In this document: in pieces, positions 24,269-35,500 of the stretch | How positions within the stretch are numbered: the stretch's first letter is position 1 | Layout: each line of letters begins with the position of its first letter | Source of the DNA: Neospora caninum Liverpool | Lineage: Eukaryota; Apicomplexa; Conoidasida; Eucoccidiorida; Sarcocystidae | Assembly (NCBI RefSeq): GCF_000208865.1 | Contig: NC_018398.1 | Location: forward strand, 1,178,001-1,242,000 | Reading direction: 5' to 3' | Length of the DNA stretch: 64,000 bases | The notes under the pieces: generated by a model | What the model saw: only the letters and a program-made list of their open reading frames with translations | Database searches by the model: none | Told to the model about the DNA's origin: nothing | Translations under genes and position numbers: made by a program

Positions 24269-25252
24269 TTAATCCCATGTTTTGCTATCCATATCAACGA
24301 GCACTTCGACATCATCAGTGTTATCAGCACCCGCTTCACCTGTCTCGAAATTTACCTGCTCACTTTCATCATTCCCTTTGCTTTTCATCATGTATGCAGC
24401 ACCCCCTCCGGCAGCGCCCAACAGCAAGAGGCCTCCAATAACTCCCCCAGCAATAGCTGCAGCAGATCCTTTACTTTCTTCTTTCTTTCCCCCGCTTTTT
24501 TCCTCTGGTTGAGTACCATCGTTAGCCGGGGGTGTTCGGTCTGTATTGTCTCTTTCAGGCACGGGTTCGTCCTCACGGCTTCCATCCTCTTCACCTTCCC
24601 CGGACTCCCCGGGTGTGGGTGTAATTCCTCTATCACGGCCGGGTCCCGTGTCAGGGCGGTGACGGTGGGGGGACGCAGGCTTACATTTGATGTCGGCAGT
24701 GGCATCCATAACCGCTTCGAAGCCTTCATTGCATAAACATACACGACCTGAATACCCTACTGGACGGCACTCTTGTACTGCATTTGCTGGCCCACAAGCA
24801 TTATTCTCACAAAGGCTCCATTCAAGGGTCCTGCTCTGTTTGCACGTCAACCCTCCTCTTCCGTTGACAGGAGTGTAACCTGGTTTACAGTGGCAAATGT
24901 AACCGCTTGTTGCATCTTCGCAAACGCCCGCTTCCGTAGGTCCACAGGGGTTAGAACGGCAAGCTGTAGTCTTACTTGAGGATAGTACAGACGCCAAACC
25001 GTTTACTAGGGACACGACGCAAGTGACCTGGTCATTTTCAACGCCTAGATCGTAGCCTTGTTCGCACTCGCAAGTATATCCAGACGGCGTGCTAACGCAC
25101 GAACCAGCTTCGTCTGGGCCACATGGTTTACCATCGCAAGGGTTTGCAACCTGTCCGTTTCCTGGAAGGACAAAAAACCGGGGGTCGTTCTGTAGCCACA
25201 GAAACCCTTCGGCAGCCACAACAGCGGCAACGCAGTTCCGGAAGAGCCACAT
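24269..25252 (-). CDS. MIC6: Microneme protein MIC6 (EGF-type transmembrane escort protein)
   Basis: A single open frame of 327 residues. It starts with a hydrophobic signal region (1-20), then has three EGF-like modules, each with six cysteines (about 39-78, 98-137 and 148-190), and an acidic Pro/Glu/Asp-rich stalk (191-262). A membrane segment follows at 264-288, containing IAGGVIGG, the small-residue pattern cut by rhomboid proteases in microneme proteins. A 38-residue acidic tail ends in DSKTWD. In Toxoplasma, MIC6 carries the soluble adhesins MIC1 and MIC4 to the micronemes and links them, through its tail, to the actin-based gliding machinery during host cell entry. The start MWLFR, the EGF spacing and the tail all fit MIC6 better than other EGF microneme proteins such as MIC7, MIC8 or MIC12. 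No intron is needed. It is head to head with the LamG gene. Confidence 0.92.
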   Translation of the reverse strand: MWLFRNCVAAVVAAEGFLWLQNDPRFFVLPGNGQVANPCDGKPCGPDEAGSCVSTPSGYTCECEQGYDLGVENDQVTCVVSLVNGLASVLSSSKTTACRSNPCGPTEAGVCEDATSGYICHCKPGYTPVNGRGGLTCKQSRTLEWSLCENNACGPANAVQECRPVGYSGRVCLCNEGFEAVMDATADIKCKPASPHRHRPDTGPGRDRGITPTPGESGEGEEDGSREDEPVPERDNTDRTPPANDGTQPEEKSGGKKEESKGSAAAIAGGVIGGLLLLGAAGGGAAYMMKSKGNDESEQVNFETGEAGADNTDDVEVLVDMDSKTWD

Positions 25253-26172
25253 GACAGAGACGCGCGTAGGGGAGTTTATAGGACAAAGTTCTTCCGGTCA
25301 ACAAAACAAAACATATCTAACAATCACCGACGTCACCACAATCGCACACGATCACAAACGCCGAATGCTACCCTCTTGCGTCGACTAATCAAGAAGAAAA
25401 TTACGAAACCGGTAACAATAGATTGCAAGAACTTGGTCTTCCTTGTGGTGAGGCAGCAGCAGTCGTCCTCAGATCCCCCGTCGCATCGCTGAGCATCGAC
25501 ATATCTCTAAGGCAGGAACGGGCGACGACCGCGTCGCTGTTGCACACCAGGCTCTCTCTCCGCGATGCAAACCATACGTGCGACAGCTCGGAACGACCAT
25601 CGATGCTTGAGCAGTGACACCCTGACCCTCTTACTGCTTGTTTGCGATCTCTAGGGTTATTAGCTAATCCTCCACAAGATGCCGTGCCGTAATGAGAGGT
25701 CCGTGACGAAGGCAGGGCATTATGAGCAGCGACGCGGGAGAAAAATGTTCTAAACATCGGAAACAAAGTAGATGAGGCTGCACAAAACATTCAGAAGCAG
25801 AGGCCATTTTTTTTTCATGGCAGCTTGGAGTTTGCGATGTACGGATTCGTAGCAAAATAGGCAGATCCGCCGATTTTGGACCAGGTATTGCAAAACGAGC
25901 AGAGCAGAGTCACTGACAAGGCATTCGGCGTACTTTTACACGCTAACAAGGGAATTTTAAGAGGCTGAACTACTGCCATGCCAGCTTCGCTTTCGAGTAG
26001 CATATCACAAAGGGAACGATGCGATGATGCCTGCCTCGTCCGCAGCGCGACATGTACGTACACCCGCAGCAGCAGCTGAAGAAGTTTCGGATCAACTCCA
26101 GAAGATCGTCTGTGAATCCCCTACAGCTTCGTGAGTTGGCCTGCGGTGCTATGTGTTGCTTTGTTCACAACA
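25253..26172. promoter_or_regulatory. Divergent promoter region, MIC6 / LamG gene
   Basis: The 920 bp separate the MIC6 ATG (-) from the proposed LamG-protein ATG (+). Both products are secretory, so co-regulation is possible. No AP2-type site was assigned with confidence. Confidence 0.4.
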
Positions 26173-28035
26173 ATGGCGTATAGCAAGTTTATTGTAGGAG
26201 TGTGCTCCGGAGTGGTTGCTAGTTTCGGCATGATGATGGCTCTAACCGGGGTTGAGACAGCATCGCTCCCTGGAAATGTCATCGAGGGGAGTAGAGACTT
26301 CGTTTTAAAAGCAAAAACAGTGCTGAATTTCGCTGACAGAATATACGATAAATGTTTCAGTGTGCCAAACTCACTGTGCCTTGGTAGGACAGTATTGAAG
26401 CAAACAACACCGAAGACAAGCTTCAACGGTGAAATGTAATGCAGGAGGCACGTCCCAAATTATAACTGCGAACGCAGTTCCAGAAGGGCTTAGTGCTTGG
26501 TTCACATTCGATGAAATCTACCCTGTTGACCAAAGTGGGAACGGCAATCACATGCACAGGGCACCCCGAGCGGGGCCACCTCACAACGGTATAGTTGGAA
26601 TAGACTCTGTTGGAATGCCAGAGACCACGAGATGTCGCTTGCAGGAAAAGGCGCCAGCGCCGCTTTTGTCAATGGTAAGAATTGCAGCAAAGCCTGACCA
26701 CGGTACCCATAGAACCTACGTGACGCCAGGAGCGAGCGGAACGATAAAGTCGAGCCCCACGTTGGAATCCAGTGATTTTACAGTGTAAGTAGCCAGTCAC
26801 GATTCGTCTACGCTGCCCTTTCCGCTTCACTGGTCCTGTCGCCGCAGCGCCTTCTGGATGTACCTTTTGGGCGACTCGAACGGCTACTTTCGTAATGTCA
26901 TGTCAAAAGGGTGCGCGTGGTTATAAGGGAGAATTCGTGAAACACCGGAGAAAGATTCTTCTTTAGGAGCGATGCAAACCAAACGCCCACCATCCTGCTG
27001 TACCCGAAAACGAGGAAACTTTCAATCCGCGTGACAACAACGGACAGCACCTCGGAGGGGATCCCTTCTCGCGGCTCTCTCCCTCTGAGGAGGTGGACTC
27101 ACATTGCAGGTATCTCCCTCGATGGTGGATTAAATGCGCCGACACGCCGTAACGCATCCGTTGCAGTTACTGCCAATGAATCCAGGTTGAAACTGTTCAT
27201 CAACGTAAGCGATACAAGCTTTCGATGATTCAGGAGTGGTATTACTGTTTTGTGTAGGGCGTCAAAGATAACCAAGTTGTTAGTACCTAATGTTCACTCT
27301 TTCCGCCGACAACGACCACTGACCTTGTCTGGCCGCATTCCAGGCACTACGTGGGGTGGTTGTTTCAAATAGCGGAGACATGGTTATTGGCTCTACGCTG
27401 GAGAACTCCGGATTCGAGGTGAAGACGCTGCAATCTGTGGCATCAAGAGAATGATAAATCGCAGAAGAACTAACGACTCAGGGATACATTGACGATCTGC
27501 GACTATACAGCCGTGCCCTTCCTGTGAGTGGCGAGTGTCTTGATTCTGGAAGTTCCTAGCGACGCAAGAAATCTTGCTGCTCAGGATGGAGAAGTAGCGA
27601 GCCTGACCCCAGGCGGACTCACCGGGATTGTCGATACAGAATTTGTATTCCTAGGTGCGTGCATTTCTGCTGTTTTTTAATGGAGGCCGTGGAGGTCTTG
27701 TTTCCGTCGCAGGCTGCGCGAGCTGCTCATTCGAGAAGGCTTTGCACTTCAATATCTGCGGCGAGCCCGCTGCACATCTTTGCTCTCTTCGAGAGCTCTA
27801 CCAGGGTGCTATCCATATCGCCAGAGTGAATGGTGAGCTCGAGAAAAGGGATGTGCAAGGCTGACACGCTCATTACTAGCTACTTCTGCCAGGTCTGCTC
27901 GCTGGCGGTCCAGATGTATGGCATAGTGAGATGCTACCCGGCGATGTCGCTGCTGGAGAGAAACGTTTGGCTCTGTGCTGCCGCGTGACTGGACTGACAA
28001 CACCTACGCAGGGATTGGTGGCGACATCTGCGTGA
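26173..28035 (+). CDS. Secreted LamG-like (concanavalin-type jellyroll) protein with C-terminal cysteine module
   Basis: Twelve exons keep phase throughout: 26173-26428, 26478-26588, 26645-26674, 26730-26784, 26848-26910, 26967-27109, 27167-27204, 27344-27418, 27482-27523, 27585-27654, 27713-27832 and 27893-28035 (381 residues). Ten of the eleven introns are only 49-63 nt. The ATG at 26173 (ACAACAATGG) opens a signal peptide of about 31 residues. From residue 86 a LamG-like domain is evident: VPEGLSAWFTFDE, VDQSGNGNH, SSDFTVAFWMYL, TPTILLYPKTRKLSIRV, RRWTHIAVTANESRLKLFIN and GYIDDLRLYSRALP. A module with GCASCSFEKA, HLCSLRELYQGA and KRLALCC follows. I do not recognise the C-terminal module as a named domain. 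A sugar- or protein-binding surface or secreted role is likely, but that is inference. The exact 3' end after KRLALCC is less certain. Confidence 0.8.
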
Positions 28036-29566
28036 CTACACAAGCTATCCGTGACGGAAGTGTTCTGAAGGATGTAGTTGAGACGACTATCTCGTCGAGC
28101 GTAAACAATAGGAGCCACATTAGCTTGAATCCAGTCTCAAGAATTGCATTTCTTCACGGTGGCCTGTGAGAACTACGTCATCATTTCAATGACACTAACA
28201 TGAGGAACACTTTTTGGGGGGCAACTCGTCAGATCGATCCATTTTGATCAGTTCGCGGGGGTAATGAGGAAGAGGTTTACAAACTCGGAACAGGATCTAC
28301 TAGTGTAGCAGTTCGATCATGTGTAGCCTTGGCGGACCAAAGCGACACACACGGGACCAGAAGACGTGAACGATCAGGAACCTCCATAACGATATTGCAT
28401 CGCTTGACTGATATGCGGACTTCTATGGCGGAAAATCTGCCGGAACAGAAACAAAGAAACGCTCTTCACCGTGACCTTGTTCGACTCGAAGCCTCCCTGA
28501 TGTGACAGGATATTGAACGGGAACGAGGAGTCTCAGCGTCTTCGGGGCCATTTTCTGTGAAGATGCTGCAGAGGCAAAAAAAATAACGAGAGTGGAACAC
28601 CGTTGTCAACTGAACACAGGGAGTCCATGACAGACTGACTTTCGGACTACAAAGCTGTTGTTCACGACATCTTGGTGAAAGACTTCTTTTGGAAATGCTC
28701 ATAAGAGAATTTACCAGAGATACAATTCCGATCACTCATCGAGTTCGGGAGAGCTTGGAAAACAATTGAGTTTTCTCTCCGCTTCCTTTGAATCTTGTCA
28801 AGGGTCCCACCTGACATCACATGAACGAGAAACAGGAGATATCAGCTGCACGTGTGCAATCGCTAAAGATGTGCCTCAGCTGTTACCGAGCGTACATCGA
28901 TTACAGAGAGTTATACATGAAGAAGCTGAAAAACACCCGTGTGAGAAGAAATACCCTTTCTAGATTCACTTCGTATACCTCGTAAGAAAACTTCCGCTTC
29001 AAAATGATCTTCGTTCACCATAGTCCGATAAACGAATTCGGGGGCTGAGCGCGCTGTTAACCGAGCTTGCGGATTGGCCAGGGTTTTGACAGCGGCCTCC
29101 GATATTTCGTTCCAAGGCCTGTCGGAGGGGGAGAGCCCTGAACGCTCTCGCCCCCCATAATTGCCAGGTTGCCAGAGCGGACCGTCCATGGAGCGGCACG
29201 GTGTGGACGACCGGGTGCATTCGTTGTCGTCGAGCTCCATAGTGCCTTGACAAACTTGGGCCTTCGCGGGAAAGAACCAACCGCCATGGCAGAGGTCGTC
29301 ACGGTTCATCTTGGGATTGGCGAGGCCAGCCATCTGCGCCAGATCTTGTCCTTCCCTCATTACGTTGCCGACGCTGCAGATAACAAAACTTAGACCTGCA
29401 GCCAGTCATTTCTAATTTTGGTGGCACTCGCCGACTTTCTGGAAGAAGACGGTTGGGCTTTTGCTAAAGTCTCTTTCACATTAGTTTCAAGAAGCTCCGG
29501 AGACGGGGAAAAGGCCACCGCCGATACTGTCTTTGGCAAACAGTGTTTCGCAGAGTGTGCCCAAAC
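28036..29566. other. Convergent 3' region, LamG gene / WD40 gene
   Basis: This lies between two stop codons of converging genes. A 149-codon minus-strand frame at 28911-29360 has no recognisable pattern and I do not call it. Confidence 0.45.
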
Positions 29567-32500
29567 TTACTTGCGAAGGTCCGGTGTTCCGCGTGGTTGT
29601 AACCTCACATGACCGTTGAGCTCTACGCGATGACAGCTGGATTCAAGTCTTGGTAAGCCACGACCGTTTTCGACCTTGACCAGGTGAGCTTGGGAATCGG
29701 CGCGTGCTTGCCGCTCGCTCGAATTCGAACGAGGAGTCCAGGAGGCTCGCATGTCCCGCTGTGTATCTGTGCGAATGGCCTGCGGCGGAGGCATCGTTCT
29801 CCGCGGTTCCCGTGTGTCACCAGGGAAGCCTTCTATGTCCCAAAAGTATGTACGCGGCGACTGCCGCTGGAACCAAAGTTCTTCTTCTATGCGCGCTGCC
29901 GCCGCACCAGTCACCGCTCGGTGAGGGCTCCCACGAGGTGACACCGTCTCCGAAACCGCTCGTTGAATCCCCGCTTGTCTCGGGTATAAAGCGTGGGTAT
30001 CCCCACCAGACGCGGCTGGGGTGTTCCGGCACTGCGCGCTGGGGCTTTGAGACTCCAGCGCGTAGACGGCACGGGCATGCGGAGGAACATTCCCCGGTTT
30101 TGTGCGCTGCTGCTCACACTCCAAGATTTCCCACACGAGCAAGAAGCCGTCTCGGCCTGACACGGACACAACGTATTCTCTGTGTAACGACTGAAGAGAG
30201 GCTTCCGCCGCCGTCACCGGACGCCGCTGTTGTGGTTGGGGAGGCAAAAGTGAGGGACTGCACACCCAAAGAAGAGCTGTTGGAGGGGCGTCATGGAGGA
30301 TCGTCTGCGAAGCCACGACTCCAGATCGGAGCGCCTGCTGTAAGGACGCAGCAAGCACGCTTTCCTCTTGCGAGTCCCCTTGGCGAAAGAGGCTCCCTTC
30401 GTCATCAGCGGGCATGCCGTCACCGCTGAGGTCATCCATCCGAAAGATGTGCCGGCAGTCGCCGCCGCGCCCGGCCTCGTGCTCGGTTTTCCCGGTCCAG
30501 CGGTCACTTTCAGCGTCGCCTCTCTGTCCCTTGAACTCGCGAACCCCAGACAGCGCAGAGGGCTTCTGGAAAAGGTCTGCCAAGCCTGCTCCTCTCAGGA
30601 ACGACGACGCTACAGGAGAAGGCCGGACACATGATCGAGCAGACGGTGCGAGGTTCTTTTCGTGCTCGACACCCTGCTGCTCTTCCTTTTGTAACCAAGG
30701 AAAGAAGGGTAGCTTGGCGAGCCCCGCTGGCCTGTCGCGGGACTCGCCGTGCCTTCGCACGAAACTCTGGCGGCCATCGGCCTGCATGCTGCGTCGCCTA
30801 GACGTTTCTCTTTTCCCCGACACACAGAAGACGGACTGAAGGGAGGGCGCCGTTTCAAGAGGAAGGCGACGCCAGGACGCTGGCAAGGTGACACATGCGA
30901 GGGCGTGGTTTGCGGGACTGTAGAACGCGACAAGAAATGCCGTGGCAGGGGAAACGCCTTGGTGGAGAGGACCTGGAAGGAGCACCTGAACGCAGAAAAC
31001 GAAACCACGCGAGAGGGGAGAGTCACGCGGAGCTTCTAGGTGCCGCCTCTCTGTCGTCTGCGCAGAAGACAGTCCAAGCCGTACATGCGAGAAAGAAAGA
31101 GGCTCTGAATCCGTATATCTAGAAAGGCATACTCCCAGAAGCGATTGTCAAGTTTGCTGACGAATGCCTGTTCCAGACTCAATACACGCGAAAATGCCGA
31201 AACACATGTACGTAAACATTTGCCAGTCCTCGCACGCGTGCGCGTGGGGGCACAGGTTCACTAACAGAACTGTAGGGGTATGCTTTTGAAAACACATACA
31301 TGGATATGCGTGTGTCTGTTGCATACGTATCTCTGCTAGCCGAGCCGTTTGCCTCGGTGATTCTCTCGATGTGAACATAAGTTTCTAGGAAGATGTAGGC
31401 GCTTTCATTCGACCAAGGAGACAGAGGCGTGACTGATGGGAGGTAAAGGAAAAAGAGCTGACTTTTCCGACTGGGCCTGTCACGACCGGCCTGCTCGCCG
31501 TTCCTCCTCGACAGACGCGGCGGGCCTTGAGTGGCAGCGGAGACACCCACGGAAAGAAGCGCGTACAGAGCGCCGTCTGAAGCCAACCAGCAGAAGCGAG
31601 AGGAGCCGAGAGAGGAACGCAGCGACATAGTGGTGAAAAGAAAGTCCTTGTTTCTTGCTCTTCCCTTGGCTACTGAAGGCTACATAGATGTGACTAATAG
31701 ACATATGCGTATATATCGGGGCACTCTGAGAAGTCGCTACGCTCTTTTGTTCTTGACCAGCAAACTTCCCGCCGGGACGAGTGTGGGCAGGTGGCGAAGG
31801 CGAGAGAGAACAAGCTTCGCGAAAGGAAGGCGGAGGGGAGGAATGTGGCGACAACCGGAAGGAAAACAGCATGAGAAGACGAGGAGAGAAAATGGAGAAG
31901 ACGAGGGAAAACAATTTCAACACCACGGGCGCGGGACGGGACAAGAGAACGCCCGTCGTTCCGTAAGAAAGTCGAAAGGACCGCCGCGTTGACTTCCGCG
32001 GGACGAAAAGAAACTACCATTCGAAGGGAGAGTATAACTCACACGAAAAAGGCCTTCATCTGCAGGCCTGCGTCCGGAGGGAATGTAGAAGGCGGCGAGC
32101 GCTCCATCAGCTGTCTGACACACAAGGAGCTGTGGCAGAACAGAGAAAGAAGAGAGAGGAGAGACAGGAGAGACAGGAGAAGGGGAAGCGAACGAGAAGA
32201 TGCAAAGAGAGAGACTGTCCCACAGACGCGAAACCAGGAGGGGGGGAATCGGCGTAGACATGTATGTCCGGAACAATGGAACTGCCATGTACAATTAAAT
32301 CCAGTGACGTGCAATTGCGTTTGCGAGCATACAGACACATACGAGCATGTGCCTATGTTTATCCTCTGACACCTCTGTATCGATTTCCTCTTGTCATGCG
32401 TCCCACCATCTATGTATGTGTTTGTGCGCGCTAGCATGCGTAAACATGTATGTGGACGGAGACAGGAAACGGACGAGGAAGGCGACATTGGGTTCGGGGG

Positions 32501-35500
32501 AAGGGGGTAAGCCCTGTTGCCTCTCCGCAGGAAAACTCGCATCGCGGAACCCTCATTTTGGAAAAAGAAGCCGTCGCTTCATCTGTCTGCACTGCGTCTT
32601 ACTTCCTCGCCGCCCTGCGGGATATCTGCTTCGGCGCTCCTCCTCGACGGAGACGCTGTGCACCTCGACTCAACTCCTTGGGGCAGGGAAGGCAGTGAAG
32701 AAGTCTTTGGAGACGAGCAGGAATCGGAGGCAGCCAAGTCTTCGCGCGTTTCTGTGGCGAAGCGGAGGACACGGACAGGAGCCGCGGAAGGCGGCGAGAA
32801 GTGGAGACGGTAACGGAGGAGCAGCGGGAAAGAGAAGTTCGAATTTGAAGAGGAAATAACGGCATGGGGCGCTCCTTGCCGCACCCGCCGGTCCGTGTCT
32901 CGCCGGGGGGCGGTCGACTGCAGCCGGTTGTCTTCCCACAGCCGAGGTATATGTACACCCCGGCCTGGGATGCCTGAGACATGCGACGCAGCCTCGAGCA
33001 AGAAAGGCCTTGTTTCACGTGCGTTCCTGAGGAGATACAGAAGTTCACAGTTGGCGGGGAAGCCTCCTTCGCCTTGCGAAAAGGGAGTGACAAAACACTG
33101 TCCAGACAACTGGGGATGGAGCTGAGGTGCTTGCAGTTGTTCGACATCTTGTGTGTTTTCATCTTCGCTCTGTTCGCCTCGCCGTGTCCACAGAGCGTGC
33201 GTCGAACCTTCGCTGGATCCGTCTGTTTCCCAAGGTTCGTTGCTCCCTTGACACCGCCGCGAAGGTCCGCACGCGTCTGACAAGCAGAGATCCGCTTCAA
33301 AGGCAGCGTCGGTTCTCTTGCTTCTCCTCGCCAGCAGAGCGTCCCGTCGCTGAGGTGTACGCGGACAGCTGGCCGGCGTGGGGAAAAAGGCGTCCAGGTT
33401 TCTCAGGGAATGGCGATCGCTCGCTCCTCGGATCTCGGAAGAAACTGTGTCGAAACAAGGCGAAGACGAGGCCTCAGTCAGCTCCAAACACTGCACGGCG
33501 CCTGGGCCGTGGTAAGCGACAGCTAGCCAAGGACACGCCGCTCGCTGGCGAAACGCGAGGGCGGTGACTTCTGAGGGGGCTTTCTGCAGAGATCGGAAAG
33601 GCGGCGAGACGAGGCAGAGGCGCACAGCGAGCGAGGGCGAGGAAAGAAGGAGAAACACCCACACAGAGCCGTCTTCACAGCCGACTGCGAGAAGTGCGGC
33701 AGACAGCGAGAGCGAGGGAGGAGACGAGAGGGAGACGGAGGACCGAGGAGGAAGACGGTGAGAGGGAGAAGCCGAGGAAAGAGCAAACGCTGAGAGAAGA
33801 GGCAGGGGAGACGCGCCTTCAGGGTCAACGAGAAGAGGCGAAGAAAGCGCTATAGCGGTAACGGCTGACTTGAAAAAGACGGGAAGACCTACAGAAAAAG
33901 AAGGAAACATGCGCCACGGAACGTGAGCATGCACATGTGGTGGAGCATCGAGGCGGACAAGGTAAGGCGCTGCATCGTCAGGGGACACAGTGTTTGGGCG
34001 GCTAGCTGGAGGTCGACTGGTGCTTTCGCTCAGCTCGAAACGCGTCCGTTTCCTCACCGATCGACTGGAGGTTGTGGCTTTCTCCGGCGACATGCCAGAG
34101 ATGCAGAGCTCCTCCCACGGGGCATCTGCCCCCCGTGACGAGGATGCTTCCCGATCTGCTTGCGATTTCTTCTCTTTGTTTGATAAAGCGAATTCGAGTT
34201 CTTCGCTCTCTACTCAGTGTTCGTTCTAAGCTTCCGTCGCGTCTTCTTCCTGCCCCTCCTGTGAATCCATCTCCCCACTTCCCGCCCTCCCGCGCTCCCT
34301 TTCGTGCCGCCTCGAAGTCGGCCTCGAACGGCCAGCTTCTCTCCGCGCGTGTGCTGTTTCTCGCCGCTCCCCGCTCGCCCTGGCGAGCTGCCTGGCCCTC
34401 GCGATCTGCCACGTCCCCGCTTTCTGCCTCCTCCATGTAAAGAGACAGCGGCAGTGCAGCAGACACTGACGCCGAGGTGGAGGCTTCTACGCGGCCCCAC
34501 GGCTTCTGCGCGAGCAGCAGAGACGAAGAAGCCAGGAGGGGAGACAGCCGCACGAGGAGGATGTGGCTGTCGGTCACGAGGAGCAGAGAAGGCTCAGACA
34601 AAGCCCCGCGGGACGAGACGCCGCCGTCGGGGACGAACCAGCCCGCGAGGGAGGTCAGCTGTGAGGGGAACCATGGAGATGCGCGAGGCAGCGAAGAGGA
34701 AGGCGCAAATGCCGAAGGGGAGGGAAGAGCGAGGGAAGAAGGCGAGGAAAAGGAGGGGGGCAGTGACTGGGAGGGCGATGCAGCGAGGGTTTGCTGATGG
34801 GGTTGAGGCGGAAGAAAAGCCAAGTTGCGACAAGCATGGAAGTGAAGGATGTCGCGAACGTGAAGCACTCTCTCTGAAAAGGGCGTTTTGGCCCCGCTCT
34901 CGACTCGTCGCTCTCCCTGATTTGCACGCTGCGCTGCGCAGAATGGACGCTCGGAAACGCCGGGATGATCCTCCACAGGACAGGGCTCTCCGGCACGAAG
35001 GCCGTCGTGAGAGGCTTCTTTCCACCGTTTTCTCTCCTCGCGCTGGCAAGCAGAAGAGCGACAGGAAGCAGGACGCGACTCAGAAAACGAGAAACGAGAT
35101 GAGTCCTCGTCATGCGACGACGCATACCGTGTTTGCGAGGGCGAGTAGGCCGGCGAAGTGTTTTGGCCGTGGTGCAGCGAGCTTCCCTGCTCCACTTTTG
35201 TGCGTTCTCCAGGTTCACTTTGTCTTCCCCTCGAGCCCGTTCTTTCCATAACGTTCAGTGAAAGGGACCGCTTTCTTCTTCCCGGAAGAATCCCGAGAGC
35301 TGTGCGACTTCCAGTTCCCTTGGGGCGCGAGTAAGCAGCTCTGTAGCTGCTTCGCGGTGTACGTACAGGTCGATCCAGGACGCGCTCTGCAAACGGAGCC
35401 CGGCAGACGCGTCGGGCATTTATGCTTCTCTGGCCGACAGAAGCCAGTGGCTTCCGATTTCGCTCCCTTTCTCCAAGGAAGTCTCTTCCGGTCACCTTCG

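Noticed and set aside
26429..26784. Uninterrupted reading of the LamG exon through 26589-26644 and 26675-26729
   Set aside because: The frame is open, but removing two 55-56 nt GT-AG segments restores a phase-consistent and more domain-like sequence (GKGASAAFVNGGASGTIKSS).
28911..29360. 149-codon minus-strand frame between the LamG and WD40 genes
   Set aside because: It lacks recognisable motifs, sits beyond the WD40 stop codon, and no phase-consistent splice joins it to either neighbour.
32347..33567. Plus-strand frames of 80-170 codons
   Set aside because: They oppose the WD40 gene exons and introns and show no family pattern of their own.
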